From UBA935 sp031556725 (GTDB lineage Bacteria > Bacillota > Clostridia > Lachnospirales > Lachnospiraceae): a stretch of 64,000 nucleotides of DNA. Made by a program: the position numbers and the translations under genes. The first letter of the stretch is position 1. Every line of letters begins with the position of its first letter. Where the stretch lies: positions 124,001-188,000 of the forward strand of contig JAVBSL010000009.1 of NCBI GenBank assembly GCA_031556725.1. Direction: 5' to 3'. The notes beneath the pieces were generated by a model. The model had not been told where the DNA came from. It saw only the letters and a program-made list of their open reading frames with translations, and did no database searches. Shown piece after piece: positions 32,938-40,920 of this stretch.

Positions 32938-33774
32938 TTATGCCTGATCCCACAAGCCCTGAATATACTTTCTCACCGCCAAAGCATTTTCCGGAGCCGT
33001 ATTTTCAAGGGTCACATGCATATAGGGCTTTTGCTTCTTGATAAAACGGATAATCGGGTCATAATCCATCTGTCCCTGACCGGCAGCAACTGCTTTCAGC
33101 TCATTATCTGCTGCAATATAATCTTTTATATGTACCACCACCGTGTCTTCCCCTAACAGCTTAACTGCTTCTTCTATCACCGCGGTCTGATTCTGATAAT
33201 TATCCATATCCAACAGATTGACCGGATCCAGAATGATCTGCAGATTCGGCGAAGCAATGGTATCCAATACTTCCCTTGCCCGAGCCGCACTATAAACAAT
33301 ATGTTTGGCCACCGGTTCAATTGCCACGATCACTCCCATTTGTTCCGCATACCGCACCACCGGTTCCAGTCCTTGGATGAACTGTGTCAGGGCTTCCCTG
33401 CTCCGGCAGGCCGGTTCGTATCGGTAATCTGCATTAGGGGCACCGGTTTCAGTTCCTACCACCCCACATCCCAGAAGGGCGGCAAAGCGAATATGCGCCA
33501 GATATTTTTGCTGGATAGCTTTCAGGCTTTCCGCTTCCGGATGAGCCAGGTTCAGATAACATCCCAATACCGCAAAGTCGATCTCCTTTTCCCAAAACAA
33601 CCGTTTCAGATACATGGCATATCCGGGCGTCAAGGCACCGTTGTCAACTGTATTTTCAGTAATCACCTTGGATAAAGCCACATGCGCACAGGCAAACCCC
33701 TGCTTCTTTACTTCCTCCAGCCTCTCTGGGAGAGGCAGTTCCCTGGTATCGTGTAAACGTATTCCCAACTGCAT
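32938..33774 (-). CDS. Xylose isomerase-like TIM-barrel protein (sugar epimerase/isomerase)
   Basis: A 278-residue AP-endonuclease-2-type TIM barrel. The metal-binding residues of this superfamily are visible: Glu153 (VAIEPV), Asp183 (IILDPVN), His215 (VVHIKDY) and Glu257 (VTLENT). Such proteins isomerise or epimerise sugars and their phosphates. It follows the GH28 gene by 14 bp in the uxaB-uxaA-GH105-GH28 operon, so its substrate is probably a pectin-derived uronate or a rhamnose-type sugar. The exact reaction cannot be read from sequence. Confidence 0.8.
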   Translation of the reverse strand: MQLGIRLHDTRELPLPERLEEVKKQGFACAHVALSKVITENTVDNGALTPGYAMYLKRLFWEKEIDFAVLGCYLNLAHPEAESLKAIQQKYLAHIRFAALLGCGVVGTETGAPNADYRYEPACRSREALTQFIQGLEPVVRYAEQMGVIVAIEPVAKHIVYSAARAREVLDTIASPNLQIILDPVNLLDMDNYQNQTAVIEEAVKLLGEDTVVVHIKDYIAADNELKAVAAGQGQMDYDPIIRFIKKQKPYMHVTLENTAPENALAVRKYIQGLWDQA

Positions 33775-33788
33775 ATTTTAAGTCTCCT

Positions 33789-35348
33789 TTATAGCACTTG
33801 TGGTTCTTCCACATTGTCAAAAATAAATGGTTCCTTCTCTTGTCCGGTCACTGTCACATCCGACAATATGGCTTTTTTCACATTATGCAGATACATTCCC
33901 TTCCGGACACAGGGCTCCACTCCTACTGACATGGAGGGAACGTCCATCACCGGATTTTCGCAAAAGCTGATATGAACATCCTGCATCCTGATCTCTTCGA
34001 TTTTCTGTTCCGGCAAACCGTCAAAATAAGCCGCCGCCACATGACAGTTCGTGGCTTTTATATGTTCAAAAACTAATTTTTTAATATGGGGCGTTCTTTC
34101 ATCTGCCGGATACAGCTCCCGGGACTGTACATATTCCGATTTTCCATCCGGGTCGCAGCAGTAGAAACAATTCACCACTAAGGGGGTCATCACATGATCC
34201 ATCTTGATATTCCGGAAAACAATCTCATCAAGTACGGCGTCTTCCCCTCTGCCCCGGCGGGTCTTAATGCGCAAACCTCTGTCGGTATGGGAGAACAGGC
34301 AATTTTCCACGGTTAGTCTTTTCACTCCGCCGGCCATCTCACTGCCGATGGTTACCGCTCCGTGTCCGTTTTCCATCAGGCACTGGGACACTTTGATATT
34401 TTCTGAAGAACGCTTATATTTTTTACCGAAATAAATTTTTCCGGCTTTGACTGCGATACAGTCATCACCCAGAGAAAACTTCACACCGGCAATATCCACA
34501 TTCACACAGGATTCCGGATCCAGCCCGTCGGTATTGGGGGAATTGGCCGGATTCCTGACGGTCAGTCCGTAAAACTTAAGGTCATCGCTGAAATAAGGAT
34601 GAAGGGTCCAGCAGGGGCTGTTTTGGAACAGCAGACCCTGAACGGTAATATTGCGGCAGCCGTTCAAAAATAACATTCTGGGCCGGAAAGCACCATCCAT
34701 TACTTTGGGGTTCTTCCACCAGTTATCCACAGAAGCGTTTCCTTCCACCGTTCCCTCACCGTAAACCGTGACATTTTCCACCCCGATTCCGGTAAGGATA
34801 CTGGCATACATCTTCAGCGGATTGCCTTCCCAGGTTCCCAGATTATATTCTTCCTTTTCATCATAGCTTTCAACCAGTCCGGGCAAAATCGGGTACAGTC
34901 CTTTATTCGGTATGGCCGAAAGAACTGCATCCCCGGTAATTTCCAGGGAAATATTGCTTTTTAAAAACAGGCTTCCTACCGCATAGGTACCTTTGGTAAT
35001 CAATACCCGGCTGTGCTCTGGGCAGGATAAAATGGCCGCCTGAATGGCGCTTGTATCATTATGGATGCCGTCTCCCCTGGCACCAAACTCCCGGACATCC
35101 AGGGTAACAAATTCATAGTCGGTGGTAAAACTGATCTGCCCTTTGTTTTCGCCTGATTTTGTCATAACCTCCAATTGATAATCAGTTTCCGGTTTCAGGG
35201 AAAACAGCGAAGTGATTACCCGCTCTGTGGTTAATACAAGCTGGGAATTGAGAATAACATCATATTTTTCCCCGGTATAATAAATGCCTCCGTCTTCAAT
35301 TGCTATCGTTGCACTTCTGGCCGTTTTGGCCAATAATCTGATTTCCAT
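33789..35348 (-). CDS. GH28 polygalacturonase-type glycoside hydrolase, cytoplasmic
   Basis: A 519-residue enzyme with an N-terminal fibronectin-III-like module (about 1-80) and a GH28 beta-helix. All four GH28 signature groups are present: Asn272/Asp274 in NTDGLD, Asp295-Asp296 in GDDCIAV, His329 in NGHGAVTIGSE, and Arg360/Lys362 in RIKT. The N-terminal module is typical of exo-acting members that take single galacturonate or galacturonyl units from oligomer ends. No signal peptide is seen, so it should act inside the cell. It sits 17 bp after the GH105 gene. Confidence 0.92.
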   Translation of the reverse strand: MEIRLLAKTARSATIAIEDGGIYYTGEKYDVILNSQLVLTTERVITSLFSLKPETDYQLEVMTKSGENKGQISFTTDYEFVTLDVREFGARGDGIHNDTSAIQAAILSCPEHSRVLITKGTYAVGSLFLKSNISLEITGDAVLSAIPNKGLYPILPGLVESYDEKEEYNLGTWEGNPLKMYASILTGIGVENVTVYGEGTVEGNASVDNWWKNPKVMDGAFRPRMLFLNGCRNITVQGLLFQNSPCWTLHPYFSDDLKFYGLTVRNPANSPNTDGLDPESCVNVDIAGVKFSLGDDCIAVKAGKIYFGKKYKRSSENIKVSQCLMENGHGAVTIGSEMAGGVKRLTVENCLFSHTDRGLRIKTRRGRGEDAVLDEIVFRNIKMDHVMTPLVVNCFYCCDPDGKSEYVQSRELYPADERTPHIKKLVFEHIKATNCHVAAAYFDGLPEQKIEEIRMQDVHISFCENPVMDVPSMSVGVEPCVRKGMYLHNVKKAILSDVTVTGQEKEPFIFDNVEEPQVL

Positions 35349-35365
35349 CTTACCATCCTATTCCT

Positions 35366-36472
35366 TTACAATTCTTTTTTCAACTGCAAAAGCTGCGCGT
35401 ATCCCATCATAAACGGCCCAACGCCTTTGGAATCATCCATCACGATTTTTTCGGAAAGATAGTATTCCACGCTGCCATCCCGATGGGGGGAGGTTTCCTC
35501 CGGTCCCAGTCCGGCCACATGGCAGATTCCCCGCAGATGAATACCGCTTTGATCTTCTTTTAACTGATTTTTGATAATACCCTCGATGATACCGATACCG
35601 ATATCTGCATATTTTTCTTTGGATAATATCCCCATCCGGCAGGCTTTACTAATGGCATAACCAATCATGGCACTTCCGGAAGTTTCCAGATAATTGCCGG
35701 CCACATCGGGACGGTCAATCACCTGATAAAACATTTTGCTTTCCTCATCCTGATACTTAAGGATGCCCTGAATGGCTTCTTTAAATAATTCCTGAAGCCT
35801 TTTATAATATTCAAAAATTTCGATACTCATGGCATCCATCACATCCACCAGCGCCATCAGATACCAGCCCATGCTCCTAAGCCAGAAGTTAGGGGAACAG
35901 CCGGTTTCCTTATTGCACCAAAATTGCTTCCTGGCCTCGTCAAAAGCATGATAGTACAGCCCTTTATCCTGATCATACAGGTATTTGCGGACATTTTCAA
36001 ACTGATTCATGATATCGATATATTTTTCTTTATTGTCATATCTGGTTTCATATTCGGCATAAAAAGGCTGCGCCATATACAGGCCATCCAGCCAGATCTG
36101 GTTGGGATAAATCTGCTTGTGGAAGAAATTACCGCTTTCACAGCGGGGGTGATTCCGCAATTCCTCCATAATAAACTCAATCGCCTTCCGGTACTTTTCT
36201 TCACCGGTCTTATCATACATAAAGAACAGGATCTTACCGCAGTTCACACTGTCAATATTGTATTTGCCCTTTTCATAATAAAGGATCTCACCCTCTTCGG
36301 TAATAAAGTGCTTGAGATACCGCTCAATAAAATCAAAATACTGCTGTTCCCCGGTAGCTTCATACATCTGCCTGGCTCCAATCAAAACACAGCCGTCCTC
36401 ATAATTCCAATACTCTTTATAATTGGTATAATCCTGTAAATATTTTTCTAAAAATAATTCTGTCTTTGCCAT
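35366..36472 (-). CDS. GH105 unsaturated rhamnogalacturonyl hydrolase (YteR/YesR type)
   Basis: A 368-residue (alpha/alpha)6-barrel hydrolase that removes the unsaturated uronic acid left by pectate or rhamnogalacturonan lyases. The likely catalytic Asp129 lies in QIWLDGLYMAQPF, the GH105 hallmark; CHVAGLG near residue 307 is another conserved segment. I start at the ATG (36472) giving MAKTELF; an in-frame TTG three codons upstream lies too close to the AAAGGA ribosome site. No signal peptide. It is separated from uxaA by a giant structured hairpin. Confidence 0.9.
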   Translation of the reverse strand: MAKTELFLEKYLQDYTNYKEYWNYEDGCVLIGARQMYEATGEQQYFDFIERYLKHFITEEGEILYYEKGKYNIDSVNCGKILFFMYDKTGEEKYRKAIEFIMEELRNHPRCESGNFFHKQIYPNQIWLDGLYMAQPFYAEYETRYDNKEKYIDIMNQFENVRKYLYDQDKGLYYHAFDEARKQFWCNKETGCSPNFWLRSMGWYLMALVDVMDAMSIEIFEYYKRLQELFKEAIQGILKYQDEESKMFYQVIDRPDVAGNYLETSGSAMIGYAISKACRMGILSKEKYADIGIGIIEGIIKNQLKEDQSGIHLRGICHVAGLGPEETSPHRDGSVEYYLSEKIVMDDSKGVGPFMMGYAQLLQLKKEL

Positions 36473-36507
36473 ACCTGTCAATCCTTTCCATTTTATAATG
36501 TTAGTCT

Positions 36508-36704
36508 TTGCGAAACTCGAAACTGGGATTGATGCAACTCAATTTATTCTGCAGAAGTCCCTTTTTGCCACAGAAATGAGACTTAAATTCGTGGAGCACG
36601 CTTGCGCGAACACGAATTTTGTTCAAGGCTCATTGGCGTGTTTGGCAAAACAGGACTGGCGCAGAATGAATTGAATTGCATCTCACCATTTTCCAGTTTC
36701 GCAA
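36508..36704 (-). repeat. Giant structured hairpin, copy 1 (after uxaA)
   Basis: A 197-nt quasi-palindrome starting nine bases after the uxaA stop codon. The outer arms pair from TTGCGAAACT (36508-36517) with AGTTTCGCAA (36695-36704). Inside lie TTTTGCCA/TGGCAAAA, AATGAG.CTT/AAG.CTCATT, and AAATTCGTG/CACGAATTT around an apical CGC-TT-GCG. The inner ~110 nt is shared with the element at 43673-43970, but the outer arms are not. It fills nearly the whole 240-bp gap between uxaA and the GH105 gene. No transposase or target duplication is seen. It is best viewed as an RNA-level 3'-UTR or intercistronic element. Confidence 0.85.
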
Positions 36705-36712
36705 TCACCGCT

Positions 36713-38191
36713 TTATAATGTAACGCCTTTTTTGAAAATGGCCATGTCGTGGTATCCGGCGGCTTCACTGCAAACTTTTTTGCCGGAGGCTACCTGCAAT
36801 ACATAATCAAATAAATCCTGTACCATTTCATCATTTTCCCGGCCTTCCAGCAAAGCTCCGGCATTAAAGTCAATCCAGTTTTTCTTCTTTTCCGCCAGAT
36901 TGGAATTGCTGGCAATCTTAACCGTGGGAACCGGTGATGCAAAGGGGGTTCCTCTGCCGGTGGTAAACAGGACAATATGGGCTCCGCTTGCTGCCAATGC
37001 GGTTGCTGCCACCAGATCATTGCCCGGGGCACTTAACAGATTCAGTCCCGGTGTTTCCACCACCTGCCCATATTCCAGAACACCTTTAATCCGGGCGCTG
37101 CCTGATTTCTGCGTACAGCCAAGGGACTTGTCTTCCAGAGTGGAAATTCCGCCCTCCTTATTTCCCGGTGAGGGATTTTCATAAATAGTCTGATTATGAC
37201 TCTTAAAATAATTCTTAAAATTATTGATCAGGCTGACAGTCTTCTCAAATAACTTCCGATCTTCACAGCGGTTCATCAAAATGGTTTCGGCACCGAACAT
37301 CTCCGGTACTTCGGTTAAAATGGTGGTACCCCCCTTACTGATTAGCCGGTCGGAGAAACCGCCCACCAAAGGATTGGCGGTAATCCCGGAAAAACCATCA
37401 CTGCCGCCGCACTTTAAGCCAATCACCAGCCGTCCGGCATCCACAGGCTTTCTGGTAAATCCACCCGCATAATCAATCAGTTCTTTGACCAGCTGTACGC
37501 CGTCGGTAATCTCATCCTCGGTTTCCTGGCAAACCAGAAACTTCACCCTTTGAGGATCATATTCCCCAATATATTTCTTCAATTCCTTAATATTACTGTT
37601 TTCACATCCCAGTCCCAGAACCAGAACTCCTCCGGCGTTGGGATGGTTGACCAGATCCGCCAGAATCTGTCTGGTACTTTCCTGATCCTCACCCATTTGT
37701 GAGCAGCCGTAAGGATGGGGATAAGCTATTACCTCTTCCACACTGCCGGTGACAAAAGCCTGGGCACTGGCCGCTATCTTTCCGGCCACATTGTTGACAC
37801 AACCCACAGTGGGAATGATCCACACTTCATTTCTGACGCCCACTTTGCCGTCTTTCCGCTCAAAGCCCAGAAATTGTGCTTTTTCCGTTTCCTTCAGATC
37901 ACTTTCCTGTGGGGTATAGGTGTAGTCCACCAGATCACCCAGACCGGTTTTGATATTGTGGGTATGCACCCAGCTTCCAGCAGTAATCCCAGTGGTGGCA
38001 TTACCGATGGGATATCCGTATTTGATAATGGGAGCACCTGCCGGGATATCTGTCAAAGCCATCTTGTGTCCGGCAGGAATGTCTTCTGCCGCTGTAATTG
38101 TCAGGCCGTCTGTCATAATCATGCTGCCGGCGGTTATGGCTGATATGGCCACTGCCACATTATCGTCTTTATGTATTTGATGTAATAGCAT
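36713..38191 (-). CDS. uxaA: Altronate dehydratase
   Basis: A 492-residue dehydratase that converts D-altronate to 2-keto-3-deoxygluconate. An N-terminal SAF domain (about 1-95, MLLHQIHKDDNVAVAI) precedes the catalytic UxaA domain with GCVNNVAG, HPYGCSQMGEDQE and GLKCGGSDGFSGITANP, the Cys-rich pattern of this Fe-dependent family. Its length is normal. It follows uxaB by 18 bp and is followed by the giant hairpin. Confidence 0.95.
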   Translation of the reverse strand: MLLHQIHKDDNVAVAISAITAGSMIMTDGLTITAAEDIPAGHKMALTDIPAGAPIIKYGYPIGNATTGITAGSWVHTHNIKTGLGDLVDYTYTPQESDLKETEKAQFLGFERKDGKVGVRNEVWIIPTVGCVNNVAGKIAASAQAFVTGSVEEVIAYPHPYGCSQMGEDQESTRQILADLVNHPNAGGVLVLGLGCENSNIKELKKYIGEYDPQRVKFLVCQETEDEITDGVQLVKELIDYAGGFTRKPVDAGRLVIGLKCGGSDGFSGITANPLVGGFSDRLISKGGTTILTEVPEMFGAETILMNRCEDRKLFEKTVSLINNFKNYFKSHNQTIYENPSPGNKEGGISTLEDKSLGCTQKSGSARIKGVLEYGQVVETPGLNLLSAPGNDLVAATALAASGAHIVLFTTGRGTPFASPVPTVKIASNSNLAEKKKNWIDFNAGALLEGRENDEMVQDLFDYVLQVASGKKVCSEAAGYHDMAIFKKGVTL

Positions 38192-38209
38192 CTTTCCGTT
38201 CCACCTTTC

Positions 38210-39676
38210 CTATGCGTTAAAGCTGGTTTCCAGTGCTGCTCTCATGCCTTTTTCCCGGATGCTGTTCAAATAACCGCAGACTGCTTCCGCAACACCGTCA
38301 CATTGATTCAGATCCTGACCGAAAAACTCTTCGTTTCCCAGGAAGGCGGTTACAAATTCAGCGGTTGCCTTACTGCTGTTAGCTGCAAAAAATTCCAATA
38401 CCGCCCGATCATCCATAATTTTATATTCCTGACCCTCACGGCTGCCGATCAAGGCGTTATCTCTGATCTCACTGCCGGTATAAAAGGCCATCAAAGCTGC
38501 CAGTGAAAAAGCCAGATGAGGGGGAACCTGTTTCCGGTCTTCCAGATATCCCAGAAAACTGGGCATACATCTTGCCCGCCATTTGGAAACCGAATTCAGG
38601 GATATGGACAACAGCGCATGTTTTACGTAAGGGTTGTTAAAACGAGTGATGACCGCCTCCGCAAACTCTTTAAGCTCTGCTTCGGGAAGGGTCAGGGTGG
38701 GAATGACCTCGTAAAAAATGGTTTGATTCATAAAGTCAAATACGGTTTTATCCTCCATGGATTCCAGCACATAATCATTGCCGGCCAGGAAGGATGCCAG
38801 GACAAAGGATGTGTGGGCACCGTTTAAAATCCGCACTTTTCTTTGTTTATAAGGCTTTTGATTATCGGTAAAGATCACCGGCAGTCCGGCTTTATCCAAA
38901 GGAAGTTCCTCTTTGATCTCTTTATCGCTTTCAATTACCCACAACGCGAAAGGCTCGCCGGTTACGATCAGTTCATCCTTGTACCCCCATTCCTCCCACA
39001 GCTTTATTTCTTCCTCTTTAGGGTATCCGGTAATGATCCGGTCCACCAGTGTGGAGCAAAATACACAGGCTTCCTCCAGCCACTTAATAAATTCATCCGC
39101 CAGACCCCAGGCCTTTGCATGTTCCATCACATATTTCTTCAAATAAATACCATTATCATCAATTAATTCTACCGGCAGCATGATCAGTCCCTTATCTTTT
39201 GCGCCGTTAAAATAAGTATATCTTTCATATAAGAATTTGGCCAGTTTTCCCGGGAAACTTTTCGGGGGATTCATTTCAAGTGTATCATTTTCATCATAGA
39301 CGATTCCCGCCTCGGTGGTATTGGATACGATAAACCGCAAAGACTCCTCCTTTGCGTAGTTGCTGTATGCTTCGTAATCTTCGGTTGCTGCCACGGCATC
39401 CGTCACGCTGGTAACGATCCGGTTCTGCACGGCGGCTTCGCCATCCACGATTCCCCTTAAAGAAACAGTATACTGGCATTCCTGATCATGAAACCTTGAC
39501 AGGGAACCAAACTCAATGGGCTTTACCAAAACAATATCTCCGTCAAATGCTCCCTTTTCATTGGCCACATCGATCATATAGTCAACAAATCCACGCAGGA
39601 AATTTCCGTCCCCGAACTGTAATACTTTAACCGGTCTTTCTTTTTTCCCTGTTATCTTTTTAGATAGTAATTCCAT
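38210..39676 (-). CDS. uxaB: Tagaturonate reductase (altronate oxidoreductase)
   Basis: A 488-residue member of the mannitol dehydrogenase family that reduces D-tagaturonate to D-altronate with NADH. The N-terminal nucleotide-binding start VLQFGDGNFLRGFVDYMID (about 19-37) and IVSNTTEAGI are typical of UxaB. The catalytic region includes KVRILNGAHTSFV, with the family's Lys and Asn/His residues. It is the first gene of the operon continuing into uxaA, GH105, GH28 and the TIM-barrel isomerase. A LacI operator sits over its promoter. Confidence 0.95.
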   Translation of the reverse strand: MELLSKKITGKKERPVKVLQFGDGNFLRGFVDYMIDVANEKGAFDGDIVLVKPIEFGSLSRFHDQECQYTVSLRGIVDGEAAVQNRIVTSVTDAVAATEDYEAYSNYAKEESLRFIVSNTTEAGIVYDENDTLEMNPPKSFPGKLAKFLYERYTYFNGAKDKGLIMLPVELIDDNGIYLKKYVMEHAKAWGLADEFIKWLEEACVFCSTLVDRIITGYPKEEEIKLWEEWGYKDELIVTGEPFALWVIESDKEIKEELPLDKAGLPVIFTDNQKPYKQRKVRILNGAHTSFVLASFLAGNDYVLESMEDKTVFDFMNQTIFYEVIPTLTLPEAELKEFAEAVITRFNNPYVKHALLSISLNSVSKWRARCMPSFLGYLEDRKQVPPHLAFSLAALMAFYTGSEIRDNALIGSREGQEYKIMDDRAVLEFFAANSSKATAEFVTAFLGNEEFFGQDLNQCDGVAEAVCGYLNSIREKGMRAALETSFNA

Positions 39677-39724
39677 TTAGGCTTCCTCCTAATTATATAT
39701 TTTTGAATTTTGTAACACTTCAAA

Positions 39725-39738
39725 TGTAAGTGCTTACA
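39725..39738. promoter_or_regulatory. LacI-family operator at the uxaB promoter
   Basis: TGTAAGTGCTTACA, a palindrome of the LacI type, beginning six bases downstream of the uxaB -10 box on the minus strand and so overlapping the transcription start. Confidence 0.8.
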
Positions 39739-39744
39739 TTTTTC

Positions 39745-39773
39745 ATTTTACATCTCTTCCATCCTTTCGTCAA
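39745..39773 (-). promoter_or_regulatory. Sigma-A promoter of the uxaB operon
   Basis: TTGACG, exactly 17 nt, TAAAAT on the minus strand, about 70 bp upstream of uxaB and directly before the LacI operator. Confidence 0.8.
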
Positions 39774-39814
39774 CCTTATTTTTCAGGTTTTTACATCTTT
39801 TTCAAAATTAATTA

Positions 39815-39843
39815 TTGTATTTCATTTTTGTTTATTGTATAAT
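39815..39843 (+). promoter_or_regulatory. Sigma-A promoter of the LacI-family gene and uxaC
   Basis: TTGTAT, exactly 17 nt, TATAAT. The operator at 39861-39874 begins 17 bases after the -10 box. Confidence 0.8.
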
Positions 39844-39860
39844 GATTTTGGTCACATTCA

Positions 39861-39874
39861 TGTAACCGCTTACA
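39861..39874. promoter_or_regulatory. LacI-family operator, autoregulatory
   Basis: TGTAACCGCTTACA, identical to the site at 23556-23569, between the promoter and the ATG of the LacI-family gene. A repressor here would block its own gene and uxaC. Confidence 0.8.
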
Positions 39875-39889
39875 GAAAGGAAAACCACT

Positions 39890-40900
39890 ATGACAATCTA
39901 CGATATTTCAAAACAGGCCGGTGTTTCCATTGCTACTGTTTCACGAGTTTTAAATGGCAGCGCTAACGTCAAACCAAAAACCAAAAAGAAAGTAATGGAC
40001 ATTATTGAGCAGAGCGGTTATACTCCCAATGCCTTCGCCCGCGGTCTGGGGTTAGATACCATGAACACCATCGGTATTCTGTGTGCGGACTCTTCGGATA
40101 TTTATATTGCCAAGGCTGTTTACCACATCGAACGTTTTCTCCGTGCCTGCGAATACAATTCCATTCTGTGCTGTACCGGTTATGCTTTAGAGGACAAGAA
40201 GGCTTCTCTTTCTCTTTTACTTAGCCGGCGGGTGGACAGTGTCATTATGGTGGGTTCCAATTTTATCGAAACCAATGCCGAAGACAATCAATATATTAAG
40301 GATGCTGCCGACCAGGTTCCGGTAATGCTGCTGAATGCCGATTTTGATTATCCCAATGTCTATTGTACCTTGTGTGATGATTTCAAGGCTGTCCAGGATG
40401 CTGCCCTGGCACTATTGGATTCAGGAATTGAAGATATTTTGTTTTTATACAATTCACACTCTTACAGCGGCAAAAAGAAGCTGACCGGTTATCAGTCCGC
40501 TTATCTGCAAAAAGATTTGCCGGTCAATAAACAATATCAGCAGTTTTTTGCCGGCACCCATGAAGATGTGGAAGGCGTATGCAATTTTTTGACTGCTCTC
40601 CATGAAAACGGTCTGAAATTTCATGGTATCATTGCCGCTGACGATATGCTGGCGGCCGGTGCTGTAAAATATGCCCGTCTGCATCACCGCCCGATTCCTG
40701 CGGATTTATCCATTATCGGTTATAACAATTCCCTGCTGTCCACCTGCTGCGAACCGGAGCTTACTTCCATCGATAATCAGTTGGAAAATCTGTGTTCACA
40801 GCTTGTCAAAACCTTAATGGGGACACTGGGCGGGGAAGAAATGCCGGGAAAAACCATTTTTTCCGGTACTATGATAAAGCGCGCAACAACAAAATTTTAA
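39890..40900 (+). CDS. LacI-family transcriptional repressor of pectin/uronate genes
   Basis: A 336-residue repressor. The N-terminal helix-turn-helix and hinge (TIYDISKQAGVSIATVSR, then VLNG) are classic LacI; a periplasmic-binding-protein-like effector domain fills residues about 60-336, ending DNQLENLCSQLVKTLMG and a short tail. uxaC follows by 20 bp and uxaB diverges. Four operator-like palindromes in the window (23431, 23556, 39725, 39861) fit its expected site. The effector is probably a uronate intermediate. KdgR-like or UxuR-like naming would be a guess. Confidence 0.92.
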   Translation: MTIYDISKQAGVSIATVSRVLNGSANVKPKTKKKVMDIIEQSGYTPNAFARGLGLDTMNTIGILCADSSDIYIAKAVYHIERFLRACEYNSILCCTGYALEDKKASLSLLLSRRVDSVIMVGSNFIETNAEDNQYIKDAADQVPVMLLNADFDYPNVYCTLCDDFKAVQDAALALLDSGIEDILFLYNSHSYSGKKKLTGYQSAYLQKDLPVNKQYQQFFAGTHEDVEGVCNFLTALHENGLKFHGIIAADDMLAAGAVKYARLHHRPIPADLSIIGYNNSLLSTCCEPELTSIDNQLENLCSQLVKTLMGTLGGEEMPGKTIFSGTMIKRATTKF

Positions 40901-40920
40901 TATACAAGGAGGATTCTTTC

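Noticed and set aside
36583..36768. A 61-residue minus-strand frame over the uxaA end
   Set aside because: It lies out of frame with uxaA and covers the first hairpin; no ribosome site, no family features.
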